This document shows, piece after piece, positions 9,501 to 17,393 of a stretch of DNA of 64,000 nt (its first letter is position 1; each line of letters opens with the position of its first letter). The position numbers and the translations under genes are program-made. Source of the stretch: Pedobacter kyungheensis (GTDB taxonomy: Bacteria > Bacteroidota > Bacteroidia > Sphingobacteriales > Sphingobacteriaceae); NCBI RefSeq assembly GCF_000812965.1, contig NZ_JSYN01000025.1:1-64000 (forward strand). Reading direction: 5' to 3'. The notes under the pieces were generated by a model that saw only the letters and a program-made list of their open reading frames with translations, ran no database searches and was not told the origin of the DNA.

Positions 9501-9782
9501 TATTTAGGTGTGTTTTATGGTGCCAAAGAAAATACCATGATGAGCCGTACCTATGCCAAATTACGTGAAGTAACTTTTGGGTACCAGTTGCCTAAAAAGT
9601 TATTGGAGGGCACCTTTATCCGTTCGGCTAATTTCTCGGTAGTAGGCCGAAACCTGCTTTATTTTATCAATTCTACCTATAACGATGTGGATGTAGATCA
9701 GTATTCGGGCAGGGAAGGTACTTCTACGCTGCAAACGCCAACTACACGAAGTATTGGTTTTAACCTGAATGTTACTTTCTAA
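6552..9782 (+). CDS. SusC/RagA-family TonB-linked outer-membrane transporter
   Basis: A 1076-residue outer-membrane protein. A signal peptide (about 1-26, ending TSAQ) leads to a carboxypeptidase-like regulatory domain (ISGIVKDDAQQPIPGVSVLVKG, about 30-105). Next are the SusC linker EVVVTALGIRKEKRNLGY and a plug domain (about 115-230, ending GALLITTKKGK). The rest is a 22-strand-type barrel ending in an aromatic-terminated strand (IGFNLNVTF). It imports ligands captured by the SusD protein encoded 21 bases downstream, powered by TonB-ExbBD. Its position behind a phosphonate-type catabolic set suggests the ligand is an organophosphorus compound or glycan-linked phosphonate rather than a plain polysaccharide, since no glycoside hydrolase is in the block. 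That is inference. Confidence 0.93.
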   Translation: MKHFYKMTLGIVALLCLMLRPEITSAQTKISGIVKDDAQQPIPGVSVLVKGTKKAISTDLSGRFTIDAKTGETLLLSSIGFISQEVQVSGNTLAIILKTDSKNLNEVVVTALGIRKEKRNLGYAIQEVKGADLVKAREANPVNGLVGKVAGLTVGVSSELLGRSSLYLRGNNVNLVVVDGVPINSDTWNINPDDIDTYTVLKGPAAAALYGYQAYNGALLITTKKGKLSDKGFVVELNSSTQFNKGFIALPKSQDEYGPGEHSAYAFGDGKGGGLNDGDYDIWGPKFEGQLIPQYDSPVDANGVRQGTPWVARGKDNLKRFIQTGLLSANNVALSSATDKYNLRVSVSNNYQKGIIPNTQLNINNFNVSGSYNISPKLKAEAYINYSRQFSDNIPDVNYGPNSVIYNMTLWGGADWNIDDMKNYWQAGKEGIQSIYAEYQRYHNPYFMSYEWLRGHKKNDINGYASLNYNLTKDLDVMLKTQISTYDQLRTEKMPFSAHPYGREEGLGDYREDRRSMFENNTQLLLKYNKNVGDLFEISAFGGGNARNFSYNSSFTTTDYLNVPNVYNFSNSKNPVKAFNFNSNMLVLSAFYSVDISFKKYLNINTTGRVDKNSALSPSNNSAFYPSVSLSSVVSDYVKMPAFISFAKVRASYANVKDPGLGTLEYIGATPLQTYPLGYGAEYTSSYGGPGYGLSSPYSVRPTYNNQTGAYYTDNLIDLNAVKAQSRTNYEGGIDLKFLKNRLGFEATYFRYIDGPKIIKQNISPATGYQTNTINGRKTQNSGVELSLSGTPVLTDKFGWDVMVNWSTYKQIYKELAPGETSVDQFFKAGDRIDNIYGSVLAKSPSGQVIHTSSGTPISLPVNQLLGHADPNWVWSISNKFRYQNFSFSFQLDGKVGGVMQDYVRLKSFQGGRQIETIQGKMGEARYQDYVHVNDPNYKGTWVGDGVVLTNNGKLNFDPVTGVITNYDQLAFAPNTTPVLLQDYLGVFYGAKENTMMSRTYAKLREVTFGYQLPKKLLEGTFIRSANFSVVGRNLLYFINSTYNDVDVDQYSGREGTSTLQTPTTRSIGFNLNVTF

Positions 9783-9803
9783 GCCATTAAAAAAACAAAG
9801 ATC

Positions 9804-11369
9804 ATGAAATCAATATATCGCATGCTATTTTTCTTCATCGCACTGGCTGTAGCCACCGGATGTAAGAAAACCTTCGAAGAAAATTTCCATAATCCCAATC
9901 AGGCCGAACACGTTCCGCCAAATCTGCTTATTAATGGTATTTTGTACGATATGTACGAGGCGCCTTTCTCGAGCACCGAGCGCTGGAACCAGTACACCGC
10001 CGCCAATTATTTTTACTACGCTACCAATAATTACGACTGGACAGGTGCTTCGCTTGACTATACGACCTTAAAAAACGTAAGTAAAATGGAAGAAGAAGCA
10101 ACCCGTTTAGGTGGTGAGGTAGCTAAGCCATATCTGGCATTAGCCAAATTCTTTAAAGCTTATTTCTTTATAAAAATGAGTTTAAAGGTAGGTGATTTGC
10201 CAATGTCTGACGCTTTAAAAGGTTTTGCGAACTTAACGCCGAAGTACGATACCCAGAAAGATATCTTCAAGCAATCGTTAACCTGGTTAGATCAGGCCAA
10301 TACCGATTTAACGGCACTGATTGCTGCGGGTAACAAAGAACTTAAGGGAGACATTTACCTTAAAAACGATTTGCTGGCCTGGCAAAAGGTAGTGAATACT
10401 TTCAGGTTAAGGGCGCTGATTCACCTGAGCAGTCGTGTAGATGATGCCGATCTGCAGGTAAAACAACAGTTTGCCACTATTTTGGGTAATGCTGCCAAAT
10501 ATCCGGTAATGGAGAGTATGGCTGATAACCTGCAATTTGTGTATAACGAGAGTTTTAACAAATACCCTAACAATAAAGATAACTTTGGTAACGACGCGCT
10601 GCGTTATAACATGGCTGGTACTTATTTAAATACCCTTTCGCAACTGAAAGACCCACGCGCCTATATGGTGGCAGAGCCTGCCCGGGGTATTGCCGAAGCC
10701 AACGGTTATGCACTTACCGATTACCGTAATTTCGTGGGTGCCAGCACCGGCGAAGATCAGGGCGTAATGCTGGATAAGGTGCAGAAAGGTTTATACTCGT
10801 TAATTGGCCGTTACCGTTATTACAGTGGTTATACTGCCGAAAATACTTTCATTATTTCTTACCCTGAATTGTGTTTCATTAAAGCCGAAGGGATTAACCG
10901 CGGTTGGGTTAGCGGAGATGCCGAAAGCTGGTACAAAAAAGGAATTCAGGCTTCTATTGCTTTTTACGGCATACACGATGGCAGCAATACCGTTACTTTT
11001 TTGAAAAAAGACGGTAAACTGGGCGAATTTGAAACTTACACGGTTAATTTTACTTTCGAAAGCGATTATTACGCTCAAACAGCTGTTAAATACGATGGCA
11101 ATACCGCAAAAGGTTTAACGCAAATCCTGACGCAGAAATACCTTGCTTATTTCCGTAACTCGGGTTTCGAAGCCTATTATCAGTACCGCAGAACCGGTGT
11201 GCCTGCATTTCAGGTTGGACCGGGTACAGGTAACAGTCAGCGTATACCGAAACGTTTTCAGTATCCCAATATTGAGCGTACCACCAATGGCGAAAACCTA
11301 AACCAGGCTTTAATGCGACAGTATAATGGTGTTGATGATATTAATTTAGCACCGTGGATTGTAAAGTAG
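9804..11369 (+). CDS. SusD/RagB-family outer-membrane lipoprotein (SusD-like_2)
   Basis: A 521-residue surface lipoprotein. The signal peptide ends in the lipobox VATGC with Cys at residue 20. Helical TPR-like repeats and the ending (YQYRRTGVPAFQVGPGTGN, then IPKRFQYPNIE) are typical of the SusD-like_2 branch, which is often annotated as a nutrient-binding outer-membrane lipoprotein. It pairs with the SusC gene 21 bases upstream and caps that barrel. A hairpin terminator at 11407 ends the operon. The branch is less polysaccharide-specific than classical SusD, in line with a non-glycan ligand here. Confidence 0.92.
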   Translation: MKSIYRMLFFFIALAVATGCKKTFEENFHNPNQAEHVPPNLLINGILYDMYEAPFSSTERWNQYTAANYFYYATNNYDWTGASLDYTTLKNVSKMEEEATRLGGEVAKPYLALAKFFKAYFFIKMSLKVGDLPMSDALKGFANLTPKYDTQKDIFKQSLTWLDQANTDLTALIAAGNKELKGDIYLKNDLLAWQKVVNTFRLRALIHLSSRVDDADLQVKQQFATILGNAAKYPVMESMADNLQFVYNESFNKYPNNKDNFGNDALRYNMAGTYLNTLSQLKDPRAYMVAEPARGIAEANGYALTDYRNFVGASTGEDQGVMLDKVQKGLYSLIGRYRYYSGYTAENTFIISYPELCFIKAEGINRGWVSGDAESWYKKGIQASIAFYGIHDGSNTVTFLKKDGKLGEFETYTVNFTFESDYYAQTAVKYDGNTAKGLTQILTQKYLAYFRNSGFEAYYQYRRTGVPAFQVGPGTGNSQRIPKRFQYPNIERTTNGENLNQALMRQYNGVDDINLAPWIVK

Positions 11370-11406
11370 TTTGTAATAACTATTTGGTAATCAGTTTGAA
11401 ATAAGT

Positions 11407-11445
11407 AAAATGACCTTTCTTTATTTAAGAAAGGCCATTTTGTTT
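11407..11445 (+). terminator. Rho-independent terminator of the first SusCD operon
   Basis: AAAATGACCTTTCTT pairs with AAGAAAGGCCATTTT around a TATTT loop with one internal mismatch, followed by TGTTT. It lies 38 bases after the SusD stop codon. Confidence 0.75.
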
Positions 11446-11465
11446 GATGAAATTTTAAATATTTG

Positions 11466-11496
11466 TTGCATAAATCAGATTAAAGCGCTAATATTG
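11466..11496 (+). promoter_or_regulatory. Putative promoter of tRNA-Asn copy 2
   Basis: TTG (11466-11468) and TAATATTG (11489-11496) with a 20-base spacer, as before copy 1. The surrounding 80-100 bases up to the tRNA are nearly identical in both copies, so promoter and leader were duplicated together with the gene. Confidence 0.5.
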
Positions 11497-11565
11497 CACT
11501 CCCAAAACAAGCAAGCGGATATTGGCTGCAAAGCTTAAAGAAACTTGTTTTTTGGATAGCCGGAT

Positions 11566-11639
11566 TCCTTCTTAGCTCAGCCGGTTAGAGCATCTGACTG
11601 TTAATCAGAGGGTCGCTGGTTCGAGCCCAGCAGAAGGAG
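11566..11639 (+). tRNA. tRNA-Asn (GTT), copy 2
   Basis: Identical in all 74 bases to the copy at 1243: acceptor TCCTTCT/AGAAGGA, anticodon loop CTGTTAA, discriminator G at 11639, no encoded CCA. It is followed by the same TTCG-loop terminator and then by a tandem array carrying further copies of the tRNA 3' end. Confidence 0.97.
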
Positions 11640-11642
11640 CAC

Positions 11643-12018
11643 AAAGCCAACTTTCGAGTTGGCTTTTTTCGTATACAGCTGGGCGAGAAGTTTATCCTGG
11701 GCGTAGTCGAAGGGAGCCCAGCAGAAGGAGCACAAAGCCAAATTCGAGTTGGCTTTTTTTGTTTACAGCTGGGTGAGAAGTTTACCCTGAGCGCAGTCGA
11801 AGGGAGCCTAGCAGAAGGAGCACAAAGCCAACTTTCGAGTTGGCTTTTTTCGCATACAGCTGGGCGAGAAGTTTACCCTGAGCGCAGTCGAAGGAAGCCC
11901 AGCAGAAGGAGCAGATCAAAAGCCTTACAACATTGTTGTAAGGCTTTTTTGTTTTATAGCCCTGCTGGGCGAGAAGTCCATCCTGAGCGCAGTCGAAGGA
12001 AGCCCAGCAGAAGGAGCA
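11643..12018 (+). repeat. Tandem array of terminator plus REP plus tRNA-Asn 3' tail (four units)
   Basis: Four units of about 90, 90, 91 and 105 bases follow the tRNA. Each unit has a terminator hairpin, a spacer with GCTGGGC and the REP motif GAGCGCAGTCGAAGG (GCGTAGTCGAAGG in the first unit), and an 18-base copy of the tRNA-Asn 3' end. The tail copies are at 11715-11732, 11805-11822, 11896-11913 and 12001-12018. The first three terminators are AGCCAACT/AGTTGGCT type (from 11643, 11734 and 11824). The fourth is AAAAGCCTTACAAC type (11918-11950). GCTGGGC at the head of the spacer can pair with GCCCAGC of the next tail copy. Reading frames across the array are repeat artefacts. Confidence 0.85.
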
Positions 12019-12038
12019 GATCAAAAAATATTCCAACC

Positions 12039-13064
12039 TCATTCCTTTAAGGTAATGTAATTGACGGCTTCTATTATCAAGGGCTTTACTTTAATTGTAC
12101 CAACATTTGGGAGAACCTCATGATTAGCCGAAATTTTTGCATTTAACTTTTCCATAATGCTTAGGCATATTTCCTCAATTGGAGTAGAGATAAACGTAAT
12201 TGTTGGCATAAGATGTTTCAATAAATCGAAATTATCATAAGCAACAATTTTCATGTTTTGAATAAAACTACTTGTCGTGCCTCTTCCAAGACTAAGCATT
12301 GTTTTTGCAAATGCACCGGGAGCAAAAATCAAAGCATCTATTTCATGGTGTTTATCAAAAAAATGAATAATCCTTTTTTGCGTGTCGTTTGCAAAGTGTT
12401 TTGGAATATCTAATACGCTGATTTTTTTATCTCTGCTTTTCATTACCCGCATATATCTTGTGTAGTCATTAATGAATTGCTGATTGTTAGATTCTATTTT
12501 AATCAGAGCAATATTTGAATACCCTTTTTTTATCAAATGCATTGTACCAAGCTTCAAGGCATGAAAATGGTCGGTTAAAACAAAATCTGAATTTAGTCCA
12601 GGGACAAATTGATCAAAGAAGACTACTGGCCGTTTGGTTGTAAGGAGTGCTTGTAATTGTGGATATATTCCGTGGATGGGGGCAATAATAAAGGCATCAA
12701 AAAGATGGCCGTTAAAGGCTTTCATTTTACGTTGAAAATTTTTACGCTCTTTACCCAAGTTTGTGATGACAAGTGTATAGCCTAATTGATCGGCCTGATT
12801 TTCAAGAGCACTGGCCAGTTTAGCATAAAAGGGATTAGATATATCCTCAACCAAAAATCCAATCAGTCCTGAACGTCCGGTGCGCAGACTTTTTGCAAAA
12901 CTATTGGGTTGGTAATTTAATCGTTTAGCTATGTCACGGATTCTTTCAATTGTAACCTGGCTAATGAGGCCTTTGTTAGTACTTTTGTTCAACGCAATCG
13001 AGACTGTAGATATGCAGACGCCGGCTTTTTTTGCAACATCTTTTATCGAGATTTTTTGGTTCAT
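12039..13064 (-). CDS. LacI-family transcriptional regulator
   Basis: A 341-residue regulator counted from the ATG at 13064; an upstream in-frame ATG at 13085 would add seven residues. The N-terminal LacI helix-turn-helix (ISIKDVAKKAGVCISTVSIALN) has Ile-Ala where most relatives have Arg-Val or Arg-Ala after TVS, so base recognition may differ. A hinge (RLNYQPNSFAKSLRTGRSGLIGF) and a periplasmic-binding-like effector domain (residues about 60-335) follow. Members bind palindromic operators and are released or recruited by a sugar ligand. No sugar gene is adjacent: it stands alone beside the tRNA-tail array and ends inside it. Its target may be remote, for example the AAAACGTTT sites at 33311, 33531 and 51940, but that link is only a guess. 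Confidence 0.9.
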   Translation of the reverse strand: MNQKISIKDVAKKAGVCISTVSIALNKSTNKGLISQVTIERIRDIAKRLNYQPNSFAKSLRTGRSGLIGFLVEDISNPFYAKLASALENQADQLGYTLVITNLGKERKNFQRKMKAFNGHLFDAFIIAPIHGIYPQLQALLTTKRPVVFFDQFVPGLNSDFVLTDHFHALKLGTMHLIKKGYSNIALIKIESNNQQFINDYTRYMRVMKSRDKKISVLDIPKHFANDTQKRIIHFFDKHHEIDALIFAPGAFAKTMLSLGRGTTSSFIQNMKIVAYDNFDLLKHLMPTITFISTPIEEICLSIMEKLNAKISANHEVLPNVGTIKVKPLIIEAVNYITLKE

Positions 13065-13664
13065 ACTTTCTTGGACTTCCATCAATCATGGCTCACGCTG
13101 GATTTTAGTCTGGTGATATCTGATATTATTGGGGGTTTGAGCTATTTAGGTTAAACTCAAAAATAAAAGGCCAAGTGGGCGTAAAAGATGAAAATTGGAA
13201 GTAAAAAGGTAGAAAATTAGACAATTTCATGGGTGATAGCCCCTCTAATGGACTGCGAAGTGGTTTTATCTTTTCAGGTAGTGTTATTTTTAAAGACTGT
13301 TTTTACCGTCCTTCTTTAATTGCCAGAGTAGTGTAAATACTAGATCATCATGTTTTGGTGAGTCAAACGTTTGCGCAATAATTGTTTGCCCCATTGCAGA
13401 CTCCGCTGGCACTTTCAAGATATGAACTTGATTAAATGTAATATTTAGAAGCGTATTTGGCTTTAACAAGTAGTGTATCCATGGTCAGTCAGTTAGAATT
13501 TAATTTTAATTACAGGGTGTCTGGCCTTTAAACGATAAAATTAGCTGTAAAAATTAATTGAAAAATAGATGGTGCTACAGGCAAAAATCGTTTGCGTAGA
13601 GATAGTTCATCCAAAAAACAGTGACTAGGTTAAATTTGTAATGCATTTAAATTAGCAGCTCCAA
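13065..13664. other. Gene-poor gap with coding debris
   Basis: About 600 bases between the LacI gene and the next reading frame. Apart from the decayed frame at 13290-13482 it holds no intact gene, RNA gene or clear terminator. Base composition is AT-rich, like the RHS region that follows. It is probably the eroded edge of the variable region. Confidence 0.4.
13290..13482 (-). pseudogene. Frameshifted small gene remnant
   Basis: On the minus strand an ATG at 13482 opens MDTLLVK, then a one-base frame change restores a coding-like frame. That frame reads TLLNITFNQVHILKVPAE, continues through AQTFDSPKHDDLVFTLLW and ends at the stop codon at 13290-13292. The 193-base span is one base over a multiple of three. 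Amino-acid composition looks protein-like on both sides of the shift. The family is not recognised. It could also be chance, as it is short. Confidence 0.35.
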
Positions 13665-13859
13665 ATGAACCAACAATCGAAATACGCACCACCCGTTCAG
13701 GAGGTTTGGTGCTCGGCTAAAAGTGATACTTCAAACAAAACCATCATTAGCAAAAAAGCGCTTGATGAAGCCGTTGCCAATAATTTCCAATACATCATTT
13801 GGCTAGAGTTAAGGTCAGGAATGAATTATGCCACCCTACCTGATATGATGTGTTTTTAG
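13665..13859 (+). CDS. Short hypothetical protein
   Basis: A 64-residue frame with an ordinary amino-acid mix (APPVQEVWCSAKSDTSNKT, then NNFQYIIWLELRSG) and no signal peptide or membrane segment. No family is recognised. It ends abruptly with MMCF and may be a truncated gene in the debris-rich stretch before the RHS genes. It is weakly supported. Confidence 0.3.
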   Translation: MNQQSKYAPPVQEVWCSAKSDTSNKTIISKKALDEAVANNFQYIIWLELRSGMNYATLPDMMCF

Positions 13860-14038
13860 TTTAAAATCAAGAATAACTGGCGGGTTCATCAATAATTATT
13901 TGGAATACAAACAATGGTCTAAAAGATTGATGTATAAATCTTATAAGCTATCTCATATTCCTACATGATCCCTTTAGTATAAAAAAATTATACCCTTAAT
14001 ATTATTCAAGTATTGTACAAATAATAAAATTACACCAT

Positions 14039-16225
14039 ATGAGAAAAATTTCCATCTTTCTTGTCGTATTCATATCGATAGTTAATTATTACAAAGCTTC
14101 TGCACAGCGAACACCATTTATCACTGAGAAGGATAATCTCATAGATTTCCCTGTTTCCTTAAATACGGGAACTGCAAGTATTACCATTCCTCTTTTCAGC
14201 TTTGCAATTGGAGATCAGCAAATCCCAGTCTCTTTGAACTATAATGCAACCGGAATTAAATATAATCAGCAAGCAGGCGAAGCAGGATTGGGTTGGGATT
14301 TATCCCCCTATTATAGAGTATCGCAAGAGATAAGGGGGAATATTTTTGGAACAAATTTAAGCCAATCAACACTTGGAACTTTAGAAACTTACTTAGGAGT
14401 TTGCAGTTCTAGTGATAGGGATAATAATCTTATAAAGTTTGCCCCCAAAAATAGCCTTTCATCATTGCCAGGATTTATTAATGCAGCAAATGCTACCACG
14501 TTTAGTAGTGTTTCTAATTTACGTGGCGAGCATGATATTTACCGCTATAGTTTAGCTGATAGAAGTGGAGCTTTTGTTTGGCTGGATAATAACCATGCTA
14601 ACGACATTCTATTGCTGGATGCCCCTAAAAACAATATCAAATTGGAAGAAACTTTTAGCAACGGATTCCCAAGGTATAAAATTGTTGATGATAAAGGTTG
14701 GAAATATACTTTTGGTGAAAACAACAGTATTGATGCAGGTTACTTGACAGCAGATAATGTATATGATTCAAAAGGAGATATGGTGCATTTTGATTACAAT
14801 CTTTACTATTTGCCTTACAAGTCTAGCTTTCAGTCGAGCGTTAATGTTGTAGAAGGTTATGTACACCCCGTTGCCGGAGGTTATAATCCAAATACTACAG
14901 TAGTAGAAGATACAGTAACCACAGTAGGAAATGGTTATTACAATAATCTTGTAACGCAAATTACCTGGCAAAATGGACGAGCATCTTTTTCTAGAGGCAG
15001 TAGCGGGTTGTTAAATCAGATCACAATTTATAAAGATGGAACTTTAACAGAGAAAACAATCAATTTTTATTATAGTAAACACAGTTACAATGATGCCGAT
15101 TTTTTAGATTCGGTAGAAGTTAATCACGGAGAACAGACTTATCGTTTTGACTATAATGATGGTGTTGCAAGCGGCGAGGCAACTTATATCGCAAATAAAA
15201 CCTTTGCAATTGATCACTGGGGCTATTACTGGGGAGGGGTAGATTACAATGGAATGCCGGGAGTACCTACATATGACCTGATGGTATACAATGTTAACTT
15301 TCAAGGGAGTGGTCCTGCTGATTTATATGTGCAATTACCGGGTTTAGGAGCAATTTCTTCTTCGCCCTTTCAATTCTTTACACCGAGAAACGGGCAGGCT
15401 TATTCCATGTTCTCCTTACAGAAAGTTACCTATCCAGGGGGAGGCTCGAAGGAGTTTGTTTATGAGCCCCATTCTGAAAATGGATTAAGAATTAAAGAAA
15501 TTATTACTAATGATGGTTTGGGGAACCTAGCAGGCAGGAAAATTTATACTTATGGCAATAGCAGTAATTATGCTAATTCTCCTAATTACCAGATAAACGA
15601 GTTGTATACTGAACAAAAAGCCAGGATTGGCGCTTTCTCCAATACTTCAGGAGTGAGCACAAAGTGGGCACTCTACAATACATATCGGGTGAGTAACCAG
15701 GCTTCGTATCTAAATAACAAATCGGTTTATTATTATAAAGTTACAGAGCAGAATTATGATCCTTCAGGCTTGACGGGAAAAACGGAATATAATTACAGCG
15801 AACCTGGTTACGGTTCTTATGCCAATAAGGCCTCTACTAATTTATTACCTGATATAGTTGGTCGTGGTTTAACTACTCGTAATTTTCCTGCGCGTTACCA
15901 GGGAAATGAAAGCTTTGGAAAAACACCAGTATTAGACTCAGTGGTTTATTACAAAAATGATGGCGGTTGGAAAAAAGTTAAGCGTATTGAAAATACATAT
16001 CAGTGGTTTCAAAACCCTGATAACCCAAGTTTGATTAATCTATATACAAAACAATATGCGAGTATGGGGGGCTGGCCAAGTGGCGTGTTGGATATGAGCA
16101 ATTTAAGTGAATCTACTATTTATACGGACACGCATATCGATTCCTTTTTTGATTATGGATTCTACATGCTGTATACCAACTGGTCTAAATTATTAAAAAC
16201 TAAAGTAACGGAATATCATGATTAA
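14039..16225 (+). CDS. RHS-associated secreted protein, N-terminal component of split RHS system
   Basis: A 728-residue protein with a signal peptide (cleavage near SAQ, residue ~23). The start of the mature part (TGTASITIPLFSFAIGDQQIPVSLNYNATGIK, then AGLGWDLSPYYRVSQEIRGN) is characteristic of Bacteroidota proteins encoded just before RHS genes; it resembles the SpvB-like beginning of toxin-complex shells. The body is beta-rich and Tyr/Asn-rich. It overlaps the next gene by 8 bases, which implies translational coupling. It probably forms part of the outer shell around the RHS protein or its export module. AT-rich codon use sets the three-gene set apart from the SusCD genes. Confidence 0.75.
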   Translation: MRKISIFLVVFISIVNYYKASAQRTPFITEKDNLIDFPVSLNTGTASITIPLFSFAIGDQQIPVSLNYNATGIKYNQQAGEAGLGWDLSPYYRVSQEIRGNIFGTNLSQSTLGTLETYLGVCSSSDRDNNLIKFAPKNSLSSLPGFINAANATTFSSVSNLRGEHDIYRYSLADRSGAFVWLDNNHANDILLLDAPKNNIKLEETFSNGFPRYKIVDDKGWKYTFGENNSIDAGYLTADNVYDSKGDMVHFDYNLYYLPYKSSFQSSVNVVEGYVHPVAGGYNPNTTVVEDTVTTVGNGYYNNLVTQITWQNGRASFSRGSSGLLNQITIYKDGTLTEKTINFYYSKHSYNDADFLDSVEVNHGEQTYRFDYNDGVASGEATYIANKTFAIDHWGYYWGGVDYNGMPGVPTYDLMVYNVNFQGSGPADLYVQLPGLGAISSSPFQFFTPRNGQAYSMFSLQKVTYPGGGSKEFVYEPHSENGLRIKEIITNDGLGNLAGRKIYTYGNSSNYANSPNYQINELYTEQKARIGAFSNTSGVSTKWALYNTYRVSNQASYLNNKSVYYYKVTEQNYDPSGLTGKTEYNYSEPGYGSYANKASTNLLPDIVGRGLTTRNFPARYQGNESFGKTPVLDSVVYYKNDGGWKKVKRIENTYQWFQNPDNPSLINLYTKQYASMGGWPSGVLDMSNLSESTIYTDTHIDSFFDYGFYMLYTNWSKLLKTKVTEYHD

Positions 16226-17384
16226 GTATAACAAGCACAGATTATTTTTGCTATTACTGGTGTTTTTTGCGTTGCAATCAAAAAGCCAGAGCATCAATGA
16301 AGAAACGAGCTGTTTTTATCAAAGCAGTAAGCACAACTATACAACTAAAACCGAGACGCCTGGTAGCGATGGAAGTACTGAAGTAAGCATACTTATTTAT
16401 CCAGAAGATTATGCCGCAGGAGCTGCATTTACAGATGCAATGGTTAATAAGCGATTGCTTAAATATCCCATAGAAATGGTAAGTATGGTTGTTGTTAATG
16501 GTCAGACCTATATTAAATCAGGTTCCATAACCCAGTATAATAGTCTTACCGGATTTAAAGAGGCAGAAATGGCTTTAGAAATATCTGAACCAATACCTCT
16601 GGCGTCCTTCAAGTTTTCCAATTCTGTTACTGGCCAGCTTCCTTTTACAGGGAGCACAACAGCATTTAGCCCTGATAGTCATTATAAAACCAAGGTTACC
16701 TACGATCTTTATTCGAATTTTAACAAACCACTTCAAATAAGCACTGCAAGTGGGATATCCAGTTGTTATCTCTACGATGATAACGGAACCTATGTCTTGG
16801 CCGAAATTTCAAACGCCAAATTAGAAGATGTGGCCTATACGTCATTTGAACCTTATACCCCGGGCAATCGCAGTTGGGTATATAGCGATGAAGCCTATTC
16901 TTCAGGAATAACAGGACAAGGAGGCTATAATTTAAATACTGCCTTGAACTATACGGTTAGCCGGTCAGGTCTTAATACTTCGAAAACTTATGAGTTAACC
17001 TATTGGAAAAGGGGAGAAAATACAGTAAATATTGCCGGCGCGACAGTTTTAAGTACTGAAATTAGCAGAGCTACCAATGACGATAAAGAAGCAACAGACT
17101 GGATGTTTGTAAGGCATACTTTTACCAATGCAAGCAGTATATCTATTTCAGGTAGTGAAATAGATATTGATGAACTTCGGCTATGCCCTGTAGAGGCCAG
17201 AATGAAAACGTATACATACAAGGTAATGATGACCAATTGGACTGAAGATATGGAGCTGACAGAGGCAGGTGATGTGAGTGGGAGAATACTAAGATATGAA
17301 TACGATGGATTGGATAGGATACTAAATATTAAAGACACTTATTACAATACATTAGAAACCACGCAATACAATTTACGTCATTAA
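16218..17384 (+). CDS. RHS-associated secreted protein, middle component
   Basis: A 388-residue protein with a signal peptide (LLLLVFFALQSKSQS). Residues about 210-320 resemble a carbohydrate-binding-type beta-sandwich (NRSWVYSDEAYSSG, then IDIDELRLCPVEARM). The last 40 residues read like a YD repeat (GRILRYEYDGLDRILNIKD). The same arrangement, a sandwich domain, a DE-R-P-A-M-TYTY segment and a YD repeat, is seen in other Bacteroidota genes placed before RHS core proteins. It starts inside the end of the previous gene and ends 9 bases before the next, so the three genes form one operon. Confidence 0.65.
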   Translation: MIKYNKHRLFLLLLVFFALQSKSQSINEETSCFYQSSKHNYTTKTETPGSDGSTEVSILIYPEDYAAGAAFTDAMVNKRLLKYPIEMVSMVVVNGQTYIKSGSITQYNSLTGFKEAEMALEISEPIPLASFKFSNSVTGQLPFTGSTTAFSPDSHYKTKVTYDLYSNFNKPLQISTASGISSCYLYDDNGTYVLAEISNAKLEDVAYTSFEPYTPGNRSWVYSDEAYSSGITGQGGYNLNTALNYTVSRSGLNTSKTYELTYWKRGENTVNIAGATVLSTEISRATNDDKEATDWMFVRHTFTNASSISISGSEIDIDELRLCPVEARMKTYTYKVMMTNWTEDMELTEAGDVSGRILRYEYDGLDRILNIKDTYYNTLETTQYNLRH

Positions 17385-17393
17385 ATCCGGATT

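Noticed and set aside
10800..11078. 92-residue minus-strand reading frame
   Set aside because: Antisense to the SusD gene at 9804; no independent evidence.
1243..11639. Integrative element inserted by a tRNA-targeting integrase
   Set aside because: No integrase, excisionase or transfer gene is visible, and the duplication includes the tRNA promoter and leader, not just a 3' attachment site.
11715..12018. Additional tRNA genes after tRNA-Asn copy 2
   Set aside because: Only the last ~18 bases of the tRNA are repeated; no D-arm or anticodon arm is present.
11782..12042. 86-residue minus-strand reading frame
   Set aside because: It is a translation of the tandem terminator/tRNA-tail repeats; the peptide is itself repetitive and has no support as a protein.
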